Of a DNA stretch of 41,269 bases, positions 1-7,527 are shown piece after piece. The stretch's first letter is position 1; the number at the start of each line of letters is the position of its first letter. Under the pieces are notes generated by a model. The model was not told where the DNA came from, made no database searches, and saw nothing but the letters and a program-made list of their open reading frames with translations. The position numbers and the translations under genes were made by a program. Source of the DNA: an uncultured Parabacteroides sp. (GTDB lineage Bacteria > Bacteroidota > Bacteroidia > Bacteroidales > Tannerellaceae). Location of the stretch: positions 1-41,269 of the forward strand of contig CALUZR010000030.1 of assembly GCA_944325335.1 (NCBI GenBank), written 5' to 3'.

Positions 1-84
1 TTGTGGACGAAAAATTCTTCCTCTACAGGCTTTCTATGATTTATGCCTACCCACATTGATTTTCCGCTGACCCGAATAAAGACG
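1..84. other. Left-edge intergenic sequence
   Basis: No reading frame with recognisable protein similarity and no RNA gene is visible here. A TTTATGCCTA string near 40-50 is the reverse complement of the TAGGCATAAA core found in the 22-bp repeats near 14,400. This is probably the 3' flank of a gene outside the window. Confidence 0.4.
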
Positions 85-216
85 TTATGGCACACAGATG
101 ACACAAGATATGACAGATGACCACAGATCCTTTTTTTATTTTTATATTCGGAATAGGTGGATGAAATAAAAAATCAGTGGCCATCTGTCATATCTTGTGT
201 CATCTGTGTGCCATAA
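85..216. repeat. Inverted repeat, two 40-bp arms (CAGATGAC hairpin family, copy 1)
   Basis: Positions 85-124 are the reverse complement of 177-216 with one mismatch (120 against 181). The 52-bp spacer is T-rich then A-rich, so the stem can continue imperfectly. Each arm is made of degenerate units of about 10-12 bp built around ACAGATGA. The inner end of the left arm, CAGATGACCACAGAT followed by a T run, closely matches the inverted repeat at 8746-8870 (CAGATGACCGCAGAT plus a T run), so the two are copies of one element type. It could be a mobile hairpin, a terminator or an mRNA-end stabiliser. No transposase or target-site duplication is visible. Confidence 0.85.
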
Positions 217-236
217 TTATTTACCAGAATAGGGAT

Positions 237-313
237 AAAAAAGCCGAGGGCTGTCTCCCGACAACCCTCGCGCCCTTGTTAACCTTAAATCTAATACTAT
301 TATGAAAAAACCA
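237..313 (-). ncRNA. Candidate small RNA, about 75 nt, own promoter and terminator
   Basis: Read on the minus strand, a Bacteroidetes -7 box (TACATTTG, 326-319) is followed about 6 nt later by a likely start near 312. The transcript would run some 75 nt into a hairpin. Its stem pairs 245-250 with 265-270 and 252-255 with 260-263, and six T residues follow (242-237). The other strand has no T run after the hairpin, which supports the minus orientation. No coding frame is evident inside. Described small-RNA classes of this order, such as Bacteroidales-1 RNA and the FopS family, have the same promoter-to-terminator layout, but I cannot confirm membership. A -33 TTTG is not evident. Confidence 0.5.
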
Positions 314-318
314 CGATG

Positions 319-326
319 CAAATGTA
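319..326 (-). promoter_or_regulatory. -7 box TACATTTG for the leftward small RNA
   Basis: It matches the Bacteroidetes TAnnTTTG consensus on the minus strand. The expected -33 TTTG is missing; an A/G-rich tract lies there instead. Confidence 0.5.
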
Positions 327-399
327 CGTCCTTTTTCTTTTTCTCCCTTTATATGGAACTATAAAAGGTGTTAAGAGGGTTTTCTTCATGATTTATCGT

Positions 400-407
400 T
401 ATCTTTG
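400..407 (+). promoter_or_regulatory. -7 box TATCTTTG for the GH110 gene
   Basis: It is a perfect TAnnTTTG box. Transcription would start near 413, giving a very short leader of about 17 nt. That leader is nearly identical to one unit of the 22-bp repeat found at 14400-14465 (16 identical bases, 414-429). Confidence 0.6.
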
Positions 408-430
408 CAAACCATTATAAGCATAAACGA

Positions 431-2209
431 ATGAGATTACAGGCATATTTTATTGGCATGATAGTGATGCTTGGATTGCTTTCATGCGCAGGGCAAGAGA
501 CCGGTCAGTTAGAATACCGGTTGGCGGATTATGGCATCGAGCCAGGTAGTACGGAAAACATGGCGCCTCGGCTGGCCAAAGTACTGGATGAAATCAAGGC
601 AGAAGTGGCCGGGCGCGAAGTAGTTGTCCATTTCAATCCGGGACGGTATGACTTCTATCCGGACGAAGCTCCTTCGCGTACCTATTATATTTCGAACCAC
701 GACCAGCCGAATCCGAAGCAAGTAGGCATGGCTTTGGAAGATTGGAAGGGATTGACCTTGGAGGGCGGAGGCGCGGAGCTGGTGTTTCATGGCCGTATGC
801 TCCCCATCTCGATGCTCCGTTCGACGGGTTGCACGCTTCGGAACTTTTCCATCGATTTCGCACAACCCCATATCACACAAGCTACCGTGGTAGAGAATGA
901 TACCATCCAGGGCGAACTGACGCTGGAAATCGCCTCCTGGGTGCAGTACGAAGTGAAGCAAGATACCTTCTATGTGTCAGGCGAAGGTTGGAAAAAGGTG
1001 CCGAGTTCGGCGATTGCGTTCGAACCGAATACGCGCCGCTTGGTGTACCAAACCAGCGATGTGCCCGTCCGCTTCAGCCAAGTAAAAGATTTAGGGAACC
1101 GCCATATCCAAGCCAAAGGATGGAAGAATGCACGCCTCGTACCGGGTACCGTACTGGCCTTACGGACTTGGCACCGGCCCGCACCCGGTATTTTCCTCTC
1201 ACATAATAAAAATACCCAGCTTAAAAATATCCAGATACACTATGCCGAGGGCATGGGTGTGCTCGCACAACTCTGTGAGAACATCACACTCGATAGTGTT
1301 TCCGTCTGTCTGAAAGGAAAAGACGATCCGCGTTATTTCACAACACAAGCCGATGCGACGCATTTCTCTGGGTGTAAAGGCAAAATCATTTCAACAAATG
1401 GGGTTTACGAGAACATGATGGACGATGCCATCAACGTGCATGGCACTTACTTGAAGGTCCTGGAACGCGTCGATGCGCATACGCTCATTGCGGCTTACAT
1501 GCACGAGCAATCTTATGGCTTTGATTGGGGTTATGCGGGTGATACCGTACAGTTTATCCGTTCGCAAACCATGGAAATGATGGACGGTACCTATATAATA
1601 AAGGAGATTCACCCAGAAGGGCAAGAACAGGTGGAAGGCGCGAAGAAGTTTCGCCTCACGTTTACCGAAGCATTGCCGGAATCGGTCGACCCTGCACAAT
1701 CGATTGGCATCGAGAACCTCACCTGGTCGCCCGAAGTTTACTTCGCACACAACATCGTCCGCCATAACCGCGCACGGGGCAGCCTCTTTAGCACACCTCG
1801 CCGTACTGTAGTGGAAGACAATCTATTCGACCACACTTCGGGTACTGCCATCCTGCTCTGCGGCGATTGCAATGGTTGGTACGAGACGGGCGCTTGCCAT
1901 GAGGTGCTTATCCGGAAGAATCACTTTATAAACGCGCTCACGAATATGTTCCAATTCACGAATGCCGTGATTTCTATTTATCCGGAAATACCTGATTTGG
2001 CGCATCAAAAGAAGTACTTCCATAGTGGCATTGTGATAGAAGATAATCTCTTCGAGACGTTCGACCAGCCGATACTCTATGCCAAATCGGTCGACGGCCT
2101 CATCTTCCGCCGGAACGAGATAAAGACAAACCACGATTATCCTCCTTTCCATTGGAACCAAAAGCGTTTCCTTTTGGAACGGGTGGCAAATGCCGACATA
2201 GAAGAATAG
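431..2209 (+). CDS. glaB: Alpha-1,3-galactosidase, GH110 lipoprotein
   Basis: This is a probable secreted exo-alpha-1,3-galactosidase of glycoside hydrolase family 110, which removes terminal alpha-1,3-linked galactose from blood-group-B-like or linear alpha-Gal glycans. The N-terminus is a lipoprotein signal: a hydrophobic stretch at residues 6-18 ending in a LLSC lipobox with Cys19. Surface or periplasmic anchoring is therefore expected. The rest (592 aa, usual for the family) shows the many short turns, Asn ladders and repeated VIEDNLF/VVEDNLF-like strands expected of a right-handed beta-helix. It stands alone, without SusC/SusD partners in the window, behind its own -7 box. GH110 assignment is from remembered family sequence. 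The A-versus-B subfamily, and hence branched-substrate tolerance, is less certain. Confidence 0.85.
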   Translation: MRLQAYFIGMIVMLGLLSCAGQETGQLEYRLADYGIEPGSTENMAPRLAKVLDEIKAEVAGREVVVHFNPGRYDFYPDEAPSRTYYISNHDQPNPKQVGMALEDWKGLTLEGGGAELVFHGRMLPISMLRSTGCTLRNFSIDFAQPHITQATVVENDTIQGELTLEIASWVQYEVKQDTFYVSGEGWKKVPSSAIAFEPNTRRLVYQTSDVPVRFSQVKDLGNRHIQAKGWKNARLVPGTVLALRTWHRPAPGIFLSHNKNTQLKNIQIHYAEGMGVLAQLCENITLDSVSVCLKGKDDPRYFTTQADATHFSGCKGKIISTNGVYENMMDDAINVHGTYLKVLERVDAHTLIAAYMHEQSYGFDWGYAGDTVQFIRSQTMEMMDGTYIIKEIHPEGQEQVEGAKKFRLTFTEALPESVDPAQSIGIENLTWSPEVYFAHNIVRHNRARGSLFSTPRRTVVEDNLFDHTSGTAILLCGDCNGWYETGACHEVLIRKNHFINALTNMFQFTNAVISIYPEIPDLAHQKKYFHSGIVIEDNLFETFDQPILYAKSVDGLIFRRNEIKTNHDYPPFHWNQKRFLLERVANADIEE

Positions 2210-2411
2210 AAGGGTTGAAACCTAAGGCTTTTATATAGAAAAGAAAATATTATATGGAGGAAGGGCAATTACGAAAAGTCCGTTCTGGGAGCAGGTCGGA
2301 CTATCGCAACCGCCTCACTTCCTCTGCTGCAAAGTACGCTATTTGTTATGAAGAACGTATGTCGGTAAGGTTACATTTCAATGATATCTTTACACAGAAT
2401 CCATTTATAGG
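2210..2411. other. Convergent intergenic segment before the 41-bp repeat
   Basis: No convincing gene is present. A short open frame beginning at 2254 has no recognisable protein character. No clear U-tailed terminator is visible, so the repeat array that follows may act as the transcription boundary between the two converging genes. Confidence 0.4.
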
Positions 2412-2681
2412 TTTGCAGCACTGCTGCAAGCTTGTTTCCGACAGAAAAGTAATTTGCAGCACTGCTGCAAGCCTGTTTCCGACAGAAAAGTGATTTGCAG
2501 CACTGCTGCAAGCCTGTTTCCGACAGAAAAGTGATTTGCAGCACTGCTGCAAACTTGTTTCCAACAGAAAAGTGATTTGCAGCACTGCTGCAAGCCTGTT
2601 TTCGACAGAAAAGTGATTTGCAGCACTGCTGCAAGCTTGTTTCCGGCAGAAAAGTGATTTGCAGCACTGCTGCAAACTTAT
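2412..2681. repeat. Tandem array of a 41-bp palindromic unit, six full copies plus a partial seventh
   Basis: Unit starts are at 2412, 2453, 2494, 2535, 2576, 2617 and 2658, exactly 41 bp apart. Each unit carries the perfect 17-bp dyad TTGCAGCACTGCTGCAA (8-bp arms, central C) followed by a 24-bp linker that is conserved with one or two changes per copy. The array fills the gap between two convergent genes and ends 8 bp before the stop codon of the GH3-type gene. Because 41 is not a multiple of three, the array stays open in several minus-strand frames. Those frames are translation artefacts. There are no unique spacers, so it is not a CRISPR. Confidence 0.95.
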
Positions 2682-2688
2682 TTTATCG

Positions 2689-4203
2689 TCATGATGCGTT
2701 GAAACGTAGCAATTCTTCGAAGATACGGCGGTCGTTCGAGAGGCGCGGGATTTTATGTTGTCCTCCCAATTTGCCTTTCGACTTGAGCCAATCAAAGAAA
2801 CAACCTTCCCGGGCAGGGATGACTTCGAGCGGTTGGAGCGAAATCTCCTTGTACCGTTTGGCTTCGTAATCGGAATTGATCCGTTGCAAAGATTCATCGA
2901 GGATGCGGGCAAACTCGGGAATCGAGCGGGGCGCCTGCTCAAATTCAATCAACCACTGGTGACGTCCTTTCGCTTTATCCAACAGGAAGAGCGGAGCGGC
3001 AGTATATTCCTTGACTTTCGCGCCTGTGGCAAGGCAAGCCATCTGGATAGCCCGCTCGGCGTTGTTCACCATCAACTCCTCACCAAACGCATTAATATAA
3101 TGCTTCGTACGGCCAGAGATAATGAACTTATAAGGGCGGAGAGAGGTGAAGCGCACCGTATCGCCAATCAGATACCGCCAAAGTCCGCCAGCCGTCGATA
3201 TCACGAGGGCGTAATTCCGTCCCGTCTCCACTTCCCATAGCGGCAAGACGTGCGGATCGTCTGAACCCAGTTCCTCCAACGGGATGAATTCATAGAAAAT
3301 GCCATAGTCGAGCATCAAGAGCATGGCAGGGTCGGCGGGGTCATCTTGTAGTCCGAAGAAACCCTCCGAGGCATTATAGGTCTCCATATAATGCATCTTG
3401 TCGGATGGAATCAGTTGCTTATATTGCGCACGATAGGGCTCGAAACTGATGCCTCCATGGAAGAAAACCTCCAGATTGGGCCATACATCCGTTAGATATT
3501 CCTTCCCAGCCCGCCGCAAGATGGCTTTGATAAGTACCAGCATCCAGGAAGGCACGCCCGAAAGGCTATTCACATCTTCCCGCCAGGTATTCTCTACGAT
3601 AGCACGGATTTTGCTTTCCCACTCGTCCATCAAGATAATCTCCCGCTTCGGGACGCGCACCAAATCCACCAACGGATTCAAATTCTGCAAAAGCACGGCG
3701 GAAAGGTCGCCGCACCGCGTGCCTGCATGGAGGGGCGAGGGCGCATGGCTTCCGCCTAAGATTAATCCTTTGCGAGAAAAGAAATGGCTCTCCGGATGAT
3801 TGCGCAAATAAAGGGAAACCGTATCGAACCCACCTTGATAATGGGCGCGACGGAGGATTTCAGGTGTAACCGGCAAGAACTTGCTCTTGTCGCTCGTCGT
3901 CCCGCTGCTCTTGGCAAACCAACGGCAAGCGCCGGGCCAAAGGACATCCGCTTCGCCCCGTACCATTCGTTCTATGTTCGCCTTTGTCTCGTCGTAGGTT
4001 TGTACCGGGAAACGGTTTTTATAATCGCTATAATGGAAAAGGTGTTCAAAATCATGTTGCACGCCCCATTCGGTGTGGGCCGCCATCCGCAATAACCAGC
4101 GCAATTGCTGCTTCTGGATTCGCTCAGCCTCTTCCGCAAATCGGGCAATCTTATGTTGCCTGGGACGGAAAAATTCGTAGACGGTATGTGTGAGAATATC
4201 CAT
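2689..4203 (-). CDS. GH3-type (auxin-responsive promoter family) acyl-adenylating enzyme
   Basis: This is a member of the GH3 branch of the ANL adenylate-forming superfamily. In plants these enzymes link carboxylates such as auxin or jasmonate to amino acids through an acyl-adenylate. The bacterial substrate is unknown. The ATP/phosphate loop reads SSGTTSDKSK (about residues 99-108). YNASEGFFG and GLWRYLIGDTVRF are further family signatures toward the nucleotide pocket. Start: an in-frame ATG exists at 4227, but it lies inside the promoter -7 box. The next ATG, at 4203, gives MDILTHTVYEFF and a 504-aa protein of the usual length, so I use that. There is no signal peptide, so it is probably cytoplasmic. 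It is divergent from pfkA, with back-to-back promoters. Confidence 0.85.
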   Translation of the reverse strand: MDILTHTVYEFFRPRQHKIARFAEEAERIQKQQLRWLLRMAAHTEWGVQHDFEHLFHYSDYKNRFPVQTYDETKANIERMVRGEADVLWPGACRWFAKSSGTTSDKSKFLPVTPEILRRAHYQGGFDTVSLYLRNHPESHFFSRKGLILGGSHAPSPLHAGTRCGDLSAVLLQNLNPLVDLVRVPKREIILMDEWESKIRAIVENTWREDVNSLSGVPSWMLVLIKAILRRAGKEYLTDVWPNLEVFFHGGISFEPYRAQYKQLIPSDKMHYMETYNASEGFFGLQDDPADPAMLLMLDYGIFYEFIPLEELGSDDPHVLPLWEVETGRNYALVISTAGGLWRYLIGDTVRFTSLRPYKFIISGRTKHYINAFGEELMVNNAERAIQMACLATGAKVKEYTAAPLFLLDKAKGRHQWLIEFEQAPRSIPEFARILDESLQRINSDYEAKRYKEISLQPLEVIPAREGCFFDWLKSKGKLGGQHKIPRLSNDRRIFEELLRFNAS

Positions 4204-4224
4204 AAATCTCTTTTTATTGCGGAA

Positions 4225-4232
4225 CAAAGGTA
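4225..4232 (-). promoter_or_regulatory. -7 box TACCTTTG for the GH3-type gene
   Basis: The minus strand reads TACCTTTG, a perfect TAnnTTTG. It predicts transcription from about 4218 and excludes the upstream in-frame ATG at 4227 as the start codon. Confidence 0.65.
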
Positions 4233-4251
4233 ATTATTCTCTTTTTATTTC

Positions 4252-4259
4252 TACCTTTG
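4252..4259 (+). promoter_or_regulatory. -7 box TACCTTTG for pfkA
   Basis: It is a perfect TAnnTTTG on the plus strand, 19 bp from the divergent minus-strand box. Transcription would start near 4265, giving a leader of about 30 nt. Confidence 0.65.
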
Positions 4260-4294
4260 CGGACATATAAGTTTTTTTAAAAAGCAACGAAGAT

Positions 4295-5308
4295 ATGAGA
4301 ATCGGTATTCTTTCTTCCGGCGGAGATTGTCCGGGAATCAATGCAACCATTCGCGGCGTGGGAAAGACCGCGATTGTGCATTATGGGATGGAGGTCATCG
4401 GTATACATGGCGGCTTTTCGGGATTGCTAAACCGAGATGCGGCGCCATTGGACGAGGATAGCCTTTCGGGTATCCTGAATTTAGGCGGAACGATTTTAGG
4501 GACTTCCCGCGAGAAAGGCTTCCGCGAGCTACTTACTTCGGTCAACCAGGAAGATTCGTGCCGGATTACGCAAGCTTACCACGAACTGGGATTGGATTGC
4601 TTGGTTTGCATCGGAGGAAATGGGACACAAAAGACAACCAATCTCTTAGCACAGCATGGATTGAACGTCATCGGCTTACCTAAAACGATTGATAATGATA
4701 TATGGGGAACGGAGATTACCTTTGGTTTTGACACGGCGGTAAACATTGCCACCGAAGCGATCGACCGGTTGCACTCGACCGCCAGCTCGCACAAACGCGC
4801 CATGCTGGTCGAAGTCATGGGGCACCGGGCTGGATGGATTGCCCTCTATGCAGGCATGGCGGGCGGCGCGGATGTGATCTTGCTTCCAGAGCTGGGCTTC
4901 AATGCCGAAGTGGTGAACGAAACCATCCGCGAACGGGTGCGGAGCGGCAAGCATCATTCCATTGTAGTCATTGCCGAAGGCGTGCGAATGCCCGACAAAA
5001 GCAAGGCAACGGATTACCTGATGCAAGAAATCGAAGCCTCGACGGGCATCGAAACGCGTGCCACCGTCTTGGGTTATATCCAACGGGGAGGAACTCCCTC
5101 GCCCTTCGACCGCAACTTAGCGACCCAGTTGGGAGGATATGCCACCGAACTTATCGCCCGTGGCGAGTTCGGACGTATGGTCTGCGTGAAAAACGGATGC
5201 GTGGATTCCATCCCGCTTGAAGAGGTGGCCGGGAAATTGAAGCTCGTCACCCCCGACCACGACTTGATACTTCAAGGGAAGCACATGGGCATCTCGTTTG
5301 GAATTTAA
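4295..5308 (+). CDS. pfkA: 6-phosphofructokinase
   Basis: It phosphorylates fructose 6-phosphate to fructose 1,6-bisphosphate in glycolysis. The N-terminal SSGGDCPGINATIRG is the nucleotide-binding start of the PFK fold, PKTIDNDI (residues 129-136) contains the catalytic Asp, and the C-terminal LGYIQRGGTPSPFDR is the hexose-phosphate signature. Length (337 aa) is typical. Two donor-specificity positions are mixed. The usual GGDG is GGNG (107-110), and residue 130 is Lys as in pyrophosphate enzymes, whereas ATP enzymes usually have Gly. However, the second Gly of GGNG is ATP-like. The phosphoryl donor is therefore uncertain. It has its own promoter at 4252 and is followed by a short hairpin. 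Confidence 0.9.
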   Translation: MRIGILSSGGDCPGINATIRGVGKTAIVHYGMEVIGIHGGFSGLLNRDAAPLDEDSLSGILNLGGTILGTSREKGFRELLTSVNQEDSCRITQAYHELGLDCLVCIGGNGTQKTTNLLAQHGLNVIGLPKTIDNDIWGTEITFGFDTAVNIATEAIDRLHSTASSHKRAMLVEVMGHRAGWIALYAGMAGGADVILLPELGFNAEVVNETIRERVRSGKHHSIVVIAEGVRMPDKSKATDYLMQEIEASTGIETRATVLGYIQRGGTPSPFDRNLATQLGGYATELIARGEFGRMVCVKNGCVDSIPLEEVAGKLKLVTPDHDLILQGKHMGISFGI

Positions 5309-5334
5309 GCCTATGCCTTTCCAAAAACATAGGC
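5309..5334. terminator. Hairpin immediately after pfkA
   Basis: GCCTATG (5309-5315) pairs with CATAGGC (5328-5334) over a 12-nt loop, beginning at the base after the pfkA stop. No T run follows, so termination would be weak. Read-through into the DUF4271-hemD group is possible. Confidence 0.4.
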
Positions 5335-5347
5335 ATAATCGGAAGGA

Positions 5348-5380
5348 ATTATAACGATAGTTGGAAGAGAATATAACGAT
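5348..5380. repeat. 22-bp-spaced ATAACGAT motif leading into the DUF4271 start
   Basis: ATAACGAT occurs at 5351 and 5373, 22 bp apart, and the second copy runs into the ATG. ATTATAACGATA (5348-5359) is identical to 14391-14402 upstream of fabI, linking this leader to the 22-bp repeat family there. Confidence 0.5.
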
Positions 5381-6098
5381 GTTTGAAGGATTCGTAGGCA
5401 TTCGCCTGTGGGATGGGCAAATCGTCGAGGATGTATTGTTTTCTATCCTCGCGGGTTTGCTCCTCCTTTTCGCCTTCAGTGCCCGCCTGCATACGAAATC
5501 GTTCTTGAAAATGTTCCGGTGCATCGGATTCTTGGGACGCGAGGGCTTCACTACGGAAATGTCTGTCTATTACAATAAATATTTCAATAGCTTCATGACA
5601 TTCCAGGCATTGCTCCTCGCAAGCCTTTGGGTATTTCTCGAAGCCCATCAACGAGGCTATACTTACGAATTGACACACGGGAAGATAGGATTGCTCATCT
5701 TGGCGACATTCCTCCTCATCGGTGCCTATTACCTGTGCCGGCGTATCGTCTACCATGTGTTGATATACATTTTTGCCGATGCCGCTTATGAAGCCCAATG
5801 GCGTTTGAATTACAATTCGATAATCGGCGTATGGGGCATTTCGTTATACATTCCGGTCGCTTGGCAAGGATTTGTAGGAAGTTTTTACTATTTATCTACC
5901 GGATTGTTCCTAATTCTTTATATCTTGAGCCATTTTGCGATAATTTATAAGTCGGTACGTTTATTTCACACAAAAAAGTTCGATTTATTCTATTTAAGTT
6001 TGTACCTTTGCGCCCATGAAATTCTACCCTTATTCATCATGTATAAGGGTTTTATTTATTTGTATAACTTTATCGAGAAAAGTGCTTTATGGCATTGA
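5379..6098 (+). CDS. DUF4271 integral membrane protein
   Basis: This is a Bacteroidetes-restricted membrane protein of unknown function. About 239 aa carry six or seven hydrophobic segments: around residues 15-30, 67-80, 97-112, 119-132, 155-168, 175-195 and the C-terminal FIMYKGFIYLYNF stretch. Recognition as DUF4271 rests on remembered sequence and on its usual place just before hemD. The longer open frame begins with TTG at 5361. The ATG at 5379 (MFEGFVG) is the better start. The 3' end overlaps hemD by 10 nt and contains a -7 box at 6003, so part of the hemD group may be transcribed from inside this gene. No catalytic motif is visible. Confidence 0.75.
   Translation: MFEGFVGIRLWDGQIVEDVLFSILAGLLLLFAFSARLHTKSFLKMFRCIGFLGREGFTTEMSVYYNKYFNSFMTFQALLLASLWVFLEAHQRGYTYELTHGKIGLLILATFLLIGAYYLCRRIVYHVLIYIFADAAYEAQWRLNYNSIIGVWGISLYIPVAWQGFVGSFYYLSTGLFLILYILSHFAIIYKSVRLFHTKKFDLFYLSLYLCAHEILPLFIMYKGFIYLYNFIEKSALWH
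6003..6010 (+). promoter_or_regulatory. Internal -7 box TACCTTTG ahead of hemD
   Basis: It is a perfect TAnnTTTG inside the last 100 bp of the DUF4271 gene, with a predicted start near 6016, about 70 nt before hemD. A TTTG string directly abuts it, but no -33 TTTG at about 20 bp spacing is present. Confidence 0.45.
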
Positions 6099-6844
6099 AT
6101 ATCAAAAAACTGTTAGTCTCACAACCCAAGCCGGCGTCTGAAAAATCGCCCTACTTTGACATTGCAGAGAAATATGGCGTAGAGATTGACTTCCGTCCTT
6201 TTATTAAGGTCGAACCGTTGAGTTCGAAGGAATTTCGTCAGCAACGTATCTCTATTTTAGACTATAGCGCCGTTGTGTTTACCGCTCGTGCCGGGATTGA
6301 TTATTTTTTCCGTTTGTGTGAAGAGTTGCGAATCACGATTCCAGAGACAATGAAGTATTTCTGTATGACGGAATCAATTGCGGTTTACCTTCAGAAATAT
6401 ATCGTCTATCGGAAGCGTAAAATCTTCTTTGCGGCGAGTGGAAAGATGGAAGATTTAGTCACGATTATCGGCAAGCATCCGAAAGAGAAATATTTGATTC
6501 CCGTATCGGATGTGCATAAAGATGACTTAAAGTTGCAATTGGAGATGAAGAAAATCAACTTCACGGAAGCGGTCATGTATCGCACGGTCAGCAATGATTT
6601 CACCCCAGACGAGAAGTTTGATTACGATATGCTGGTGTTTTTCAGTCCGGCGGGAATCTCTTCATTGTTGAAGAACTTCCCGAACTTCGAGCAAAATGAT
6701 ATCCGCATTGGATGCTTTGGTCCGGCCACAGCCAAAGCGGTAAAAGATGCAGGTTTACGTCTCGACGTAGAAGCACCTACGCCAGAAGCGCCTTCCATGA
6801 CGGCTGCTTTGGAGCAATATCTGAAGAAAGAAATAGGAGAATAA
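6089..6844 (+). CDS. hemD: Uroporphyrinogen-III synthase
   Basis: It closes and isomerises hydroxymethylbilane to uroporphyrinogen III in tetrapyrrole synthesis. At 251 aa it has the two-lobed HemD layout: an N-terminal half with SAVVFTARAGIDYFF (around 60-75), where other HemDs have the F/V-T-S/A-x-x-G loop, and a C-terminal half with LVFFSPAGISSLL and IGCFGPATAKAVKDAG, the most recognisable HemD signature. Sequence conservation in this family is low, so the C-terminal signature and gene order carry the call. It overlaps DUF4271 by 10 nt and is followed 9 nt later by rnpA. Confidence 0.85.
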   Translation: MALNIKKLLVSQPKPASEKSPYFDIAEKYGVEIDFRPFIKVEPLSSKEFRQQRISILDYSAVVFTARAGIDYFFRLCEELRITIPETMKYFCMTESIAVYLQKYIVYRKRKIFFAASGKMEDLVTIIGKHPKEKYLIPVSDVHKDDLKLQLEMKKINFTEAVMYRTVSNDFTPDEKFDYDMLVFFSPAGISSLLKNFPNFEQNDIRIGCFGPATAKAVKDAGLRLDVEAPTPEAPSMTAALEQYLKKEIGE

Positions 6845-6853
6845 AAAGAATAT

Positions 6854-7243
6854 ATGACGGGACGCAGGTACACCTTGTCGAAGGCCGAGCGCTTGTCGTG
6901 GAAACGTTACATTGATTTGCTCTTTGCTGAGGGTGAATCGTTTGTAGCTTATCCATTGCGGGTGATTTATTTGCCGGTCGAACAGACGATGGGCGTACCT
7001 GTTTCTTTTTTAATCAGCGTGTCAAAGAAGCGTTTCAAACGGGCGGTGAAGCGAAATGCCATGAAGCGACTTGCACGCGAAGCCTTTCGTCTACATAAAG
7101 CTGATTTCCAAGATGTCGCCCACGCGGCTGGTAAAGAACTCCTTCTCGCCTTCCTTTACTTAGATAAAGAAATCGCTACGTATGCGGATATGGAAAAAGC
7201 CATGCTGAAAGCTGCCCGACTCTTGCGGGAAAAATTGACATGA
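6854..7243 (+). CDS. rnpA: Ribonuclease P protein component
   Basis: This is the protein cofactor of RNase P, which binds the catalytic RNA and the 5' leader of precursor tRNA. The 129-aa protein has the RNR box, here [19 protein letters not shown] (around residues 53-71), followed by AREAFR. The N-terminal LSKAERL and the late YLDKEIATY strand also fit. It sits between hemD and yidD and overlaps yidD by 4 nt (ATGA), so translation is probably coupled. In most bacteria rnpA follows rpmH near the origin. Here it is embedded in the hemD group, an arrangement I associate with Bacteroidetes. Confidence 0.93.
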   Translation: MTGRRYTLSKAERLSWKRYIDLLFAEGESFVAYPLRVIYLPVEQTMGVPVSFLISVSKKRFKRAVKRNAMKRLAREAFRLHKADFQDVAHAAGKELLLAFLYLDKEIATYADMEKAMLKAARLLREKLT

Positions 7244-7461
7244 AGAAACTACTCACCCAACTTTTGTTGCTTCCCATCTATTTTTATAAATATTGCATTT
7301 CCCCTTTGACGCCTCCTTCATGTCGTTTTACGCCTACTTGTTCGGAATATGCCGTACAAGCGTTGAAGAAACATGGTCCTTTCAAGGGATTATATCTTAC
7401 TATCAAGCGTCTTCTCCGATGCCATCCTTGGGGCGGAAGCGGATATGATCCGGTACCTTGA
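7240..7461 (+). CDS. yidD: Membrane protein insertion efficiency factor YidD
   Basis: This is a small inner-membrane-associated protein (73 aa) that assists YidC-dependent insertion. The family core is complete: a hydrophobic N-terminus, then [35 protein letters not shown] and the terminal [13 protein letters not shown]. The start overlaps the rnpA stop by 4 nt. An imperfect 13-bp inverted repeat just downstream separates it from the convergent prfB. Confidence 0.93.
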   Translation: MKKLLTQLLLLPIYFYKYCISPLTPPSCRFTPTCSEYAVQALKKHGPFKGLYLTIKRLLRCHPWGGSGYDPVP

Positions 7462-7467
7462 AAAGTG

Positions 7468-7513
7468 ATGGATTACGGATTGGGAGGGAGATGCCTCATC
7501 ATCCATAATCCAT
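7468..7513. terminator. Inverted repeat between yidD and prfB
   Basis: ATGGATTACGGAT (7468-7480) faces ATCCATAATCCAT (7501-7513), 13-bp arms with one mismatch and a 20-nt loop. Its position between convergent stop codons suggests a bidirectional transcription boundary. No long T run is attached. Confidence 0.5.
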
Positions 7514-7527
7514 CTTCCATCTATTCT

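Noticed and set aside
302..364. A 20-codon plus-strand open frame (MKKPRCKCTS...), possible leader peptide of the GH110 gene
   Set aside because: It ends before the GH110 -7 box at 400 and there is no plus-strand promoter ahead of it. The same bases contain the minus-strand -7 box and start of the candidate small RNA, which explains them better.
2412..2681. CRISPR array
   Set aside because: The 41-bp units are contiguous and nearly identical throughout, with no variable spacers, and no cas genes are present. The same applies to the arrays at 31255 and 37139.
2346..2948. Long minus-strand open frames across the 41-bp array (repeats of LQQCCKSLFC)
   Set aside because: They arise because the unit lacks stop codons in these frames and 41 is not a multiple of three. 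They have no own start signals and overlap the GH3-type gene in another frame.
4204..4227. GH3-type gene starting at 4227
   Set aside because: That ATG overlaps the -7 promoter box and the extra eight residues are not family-like.
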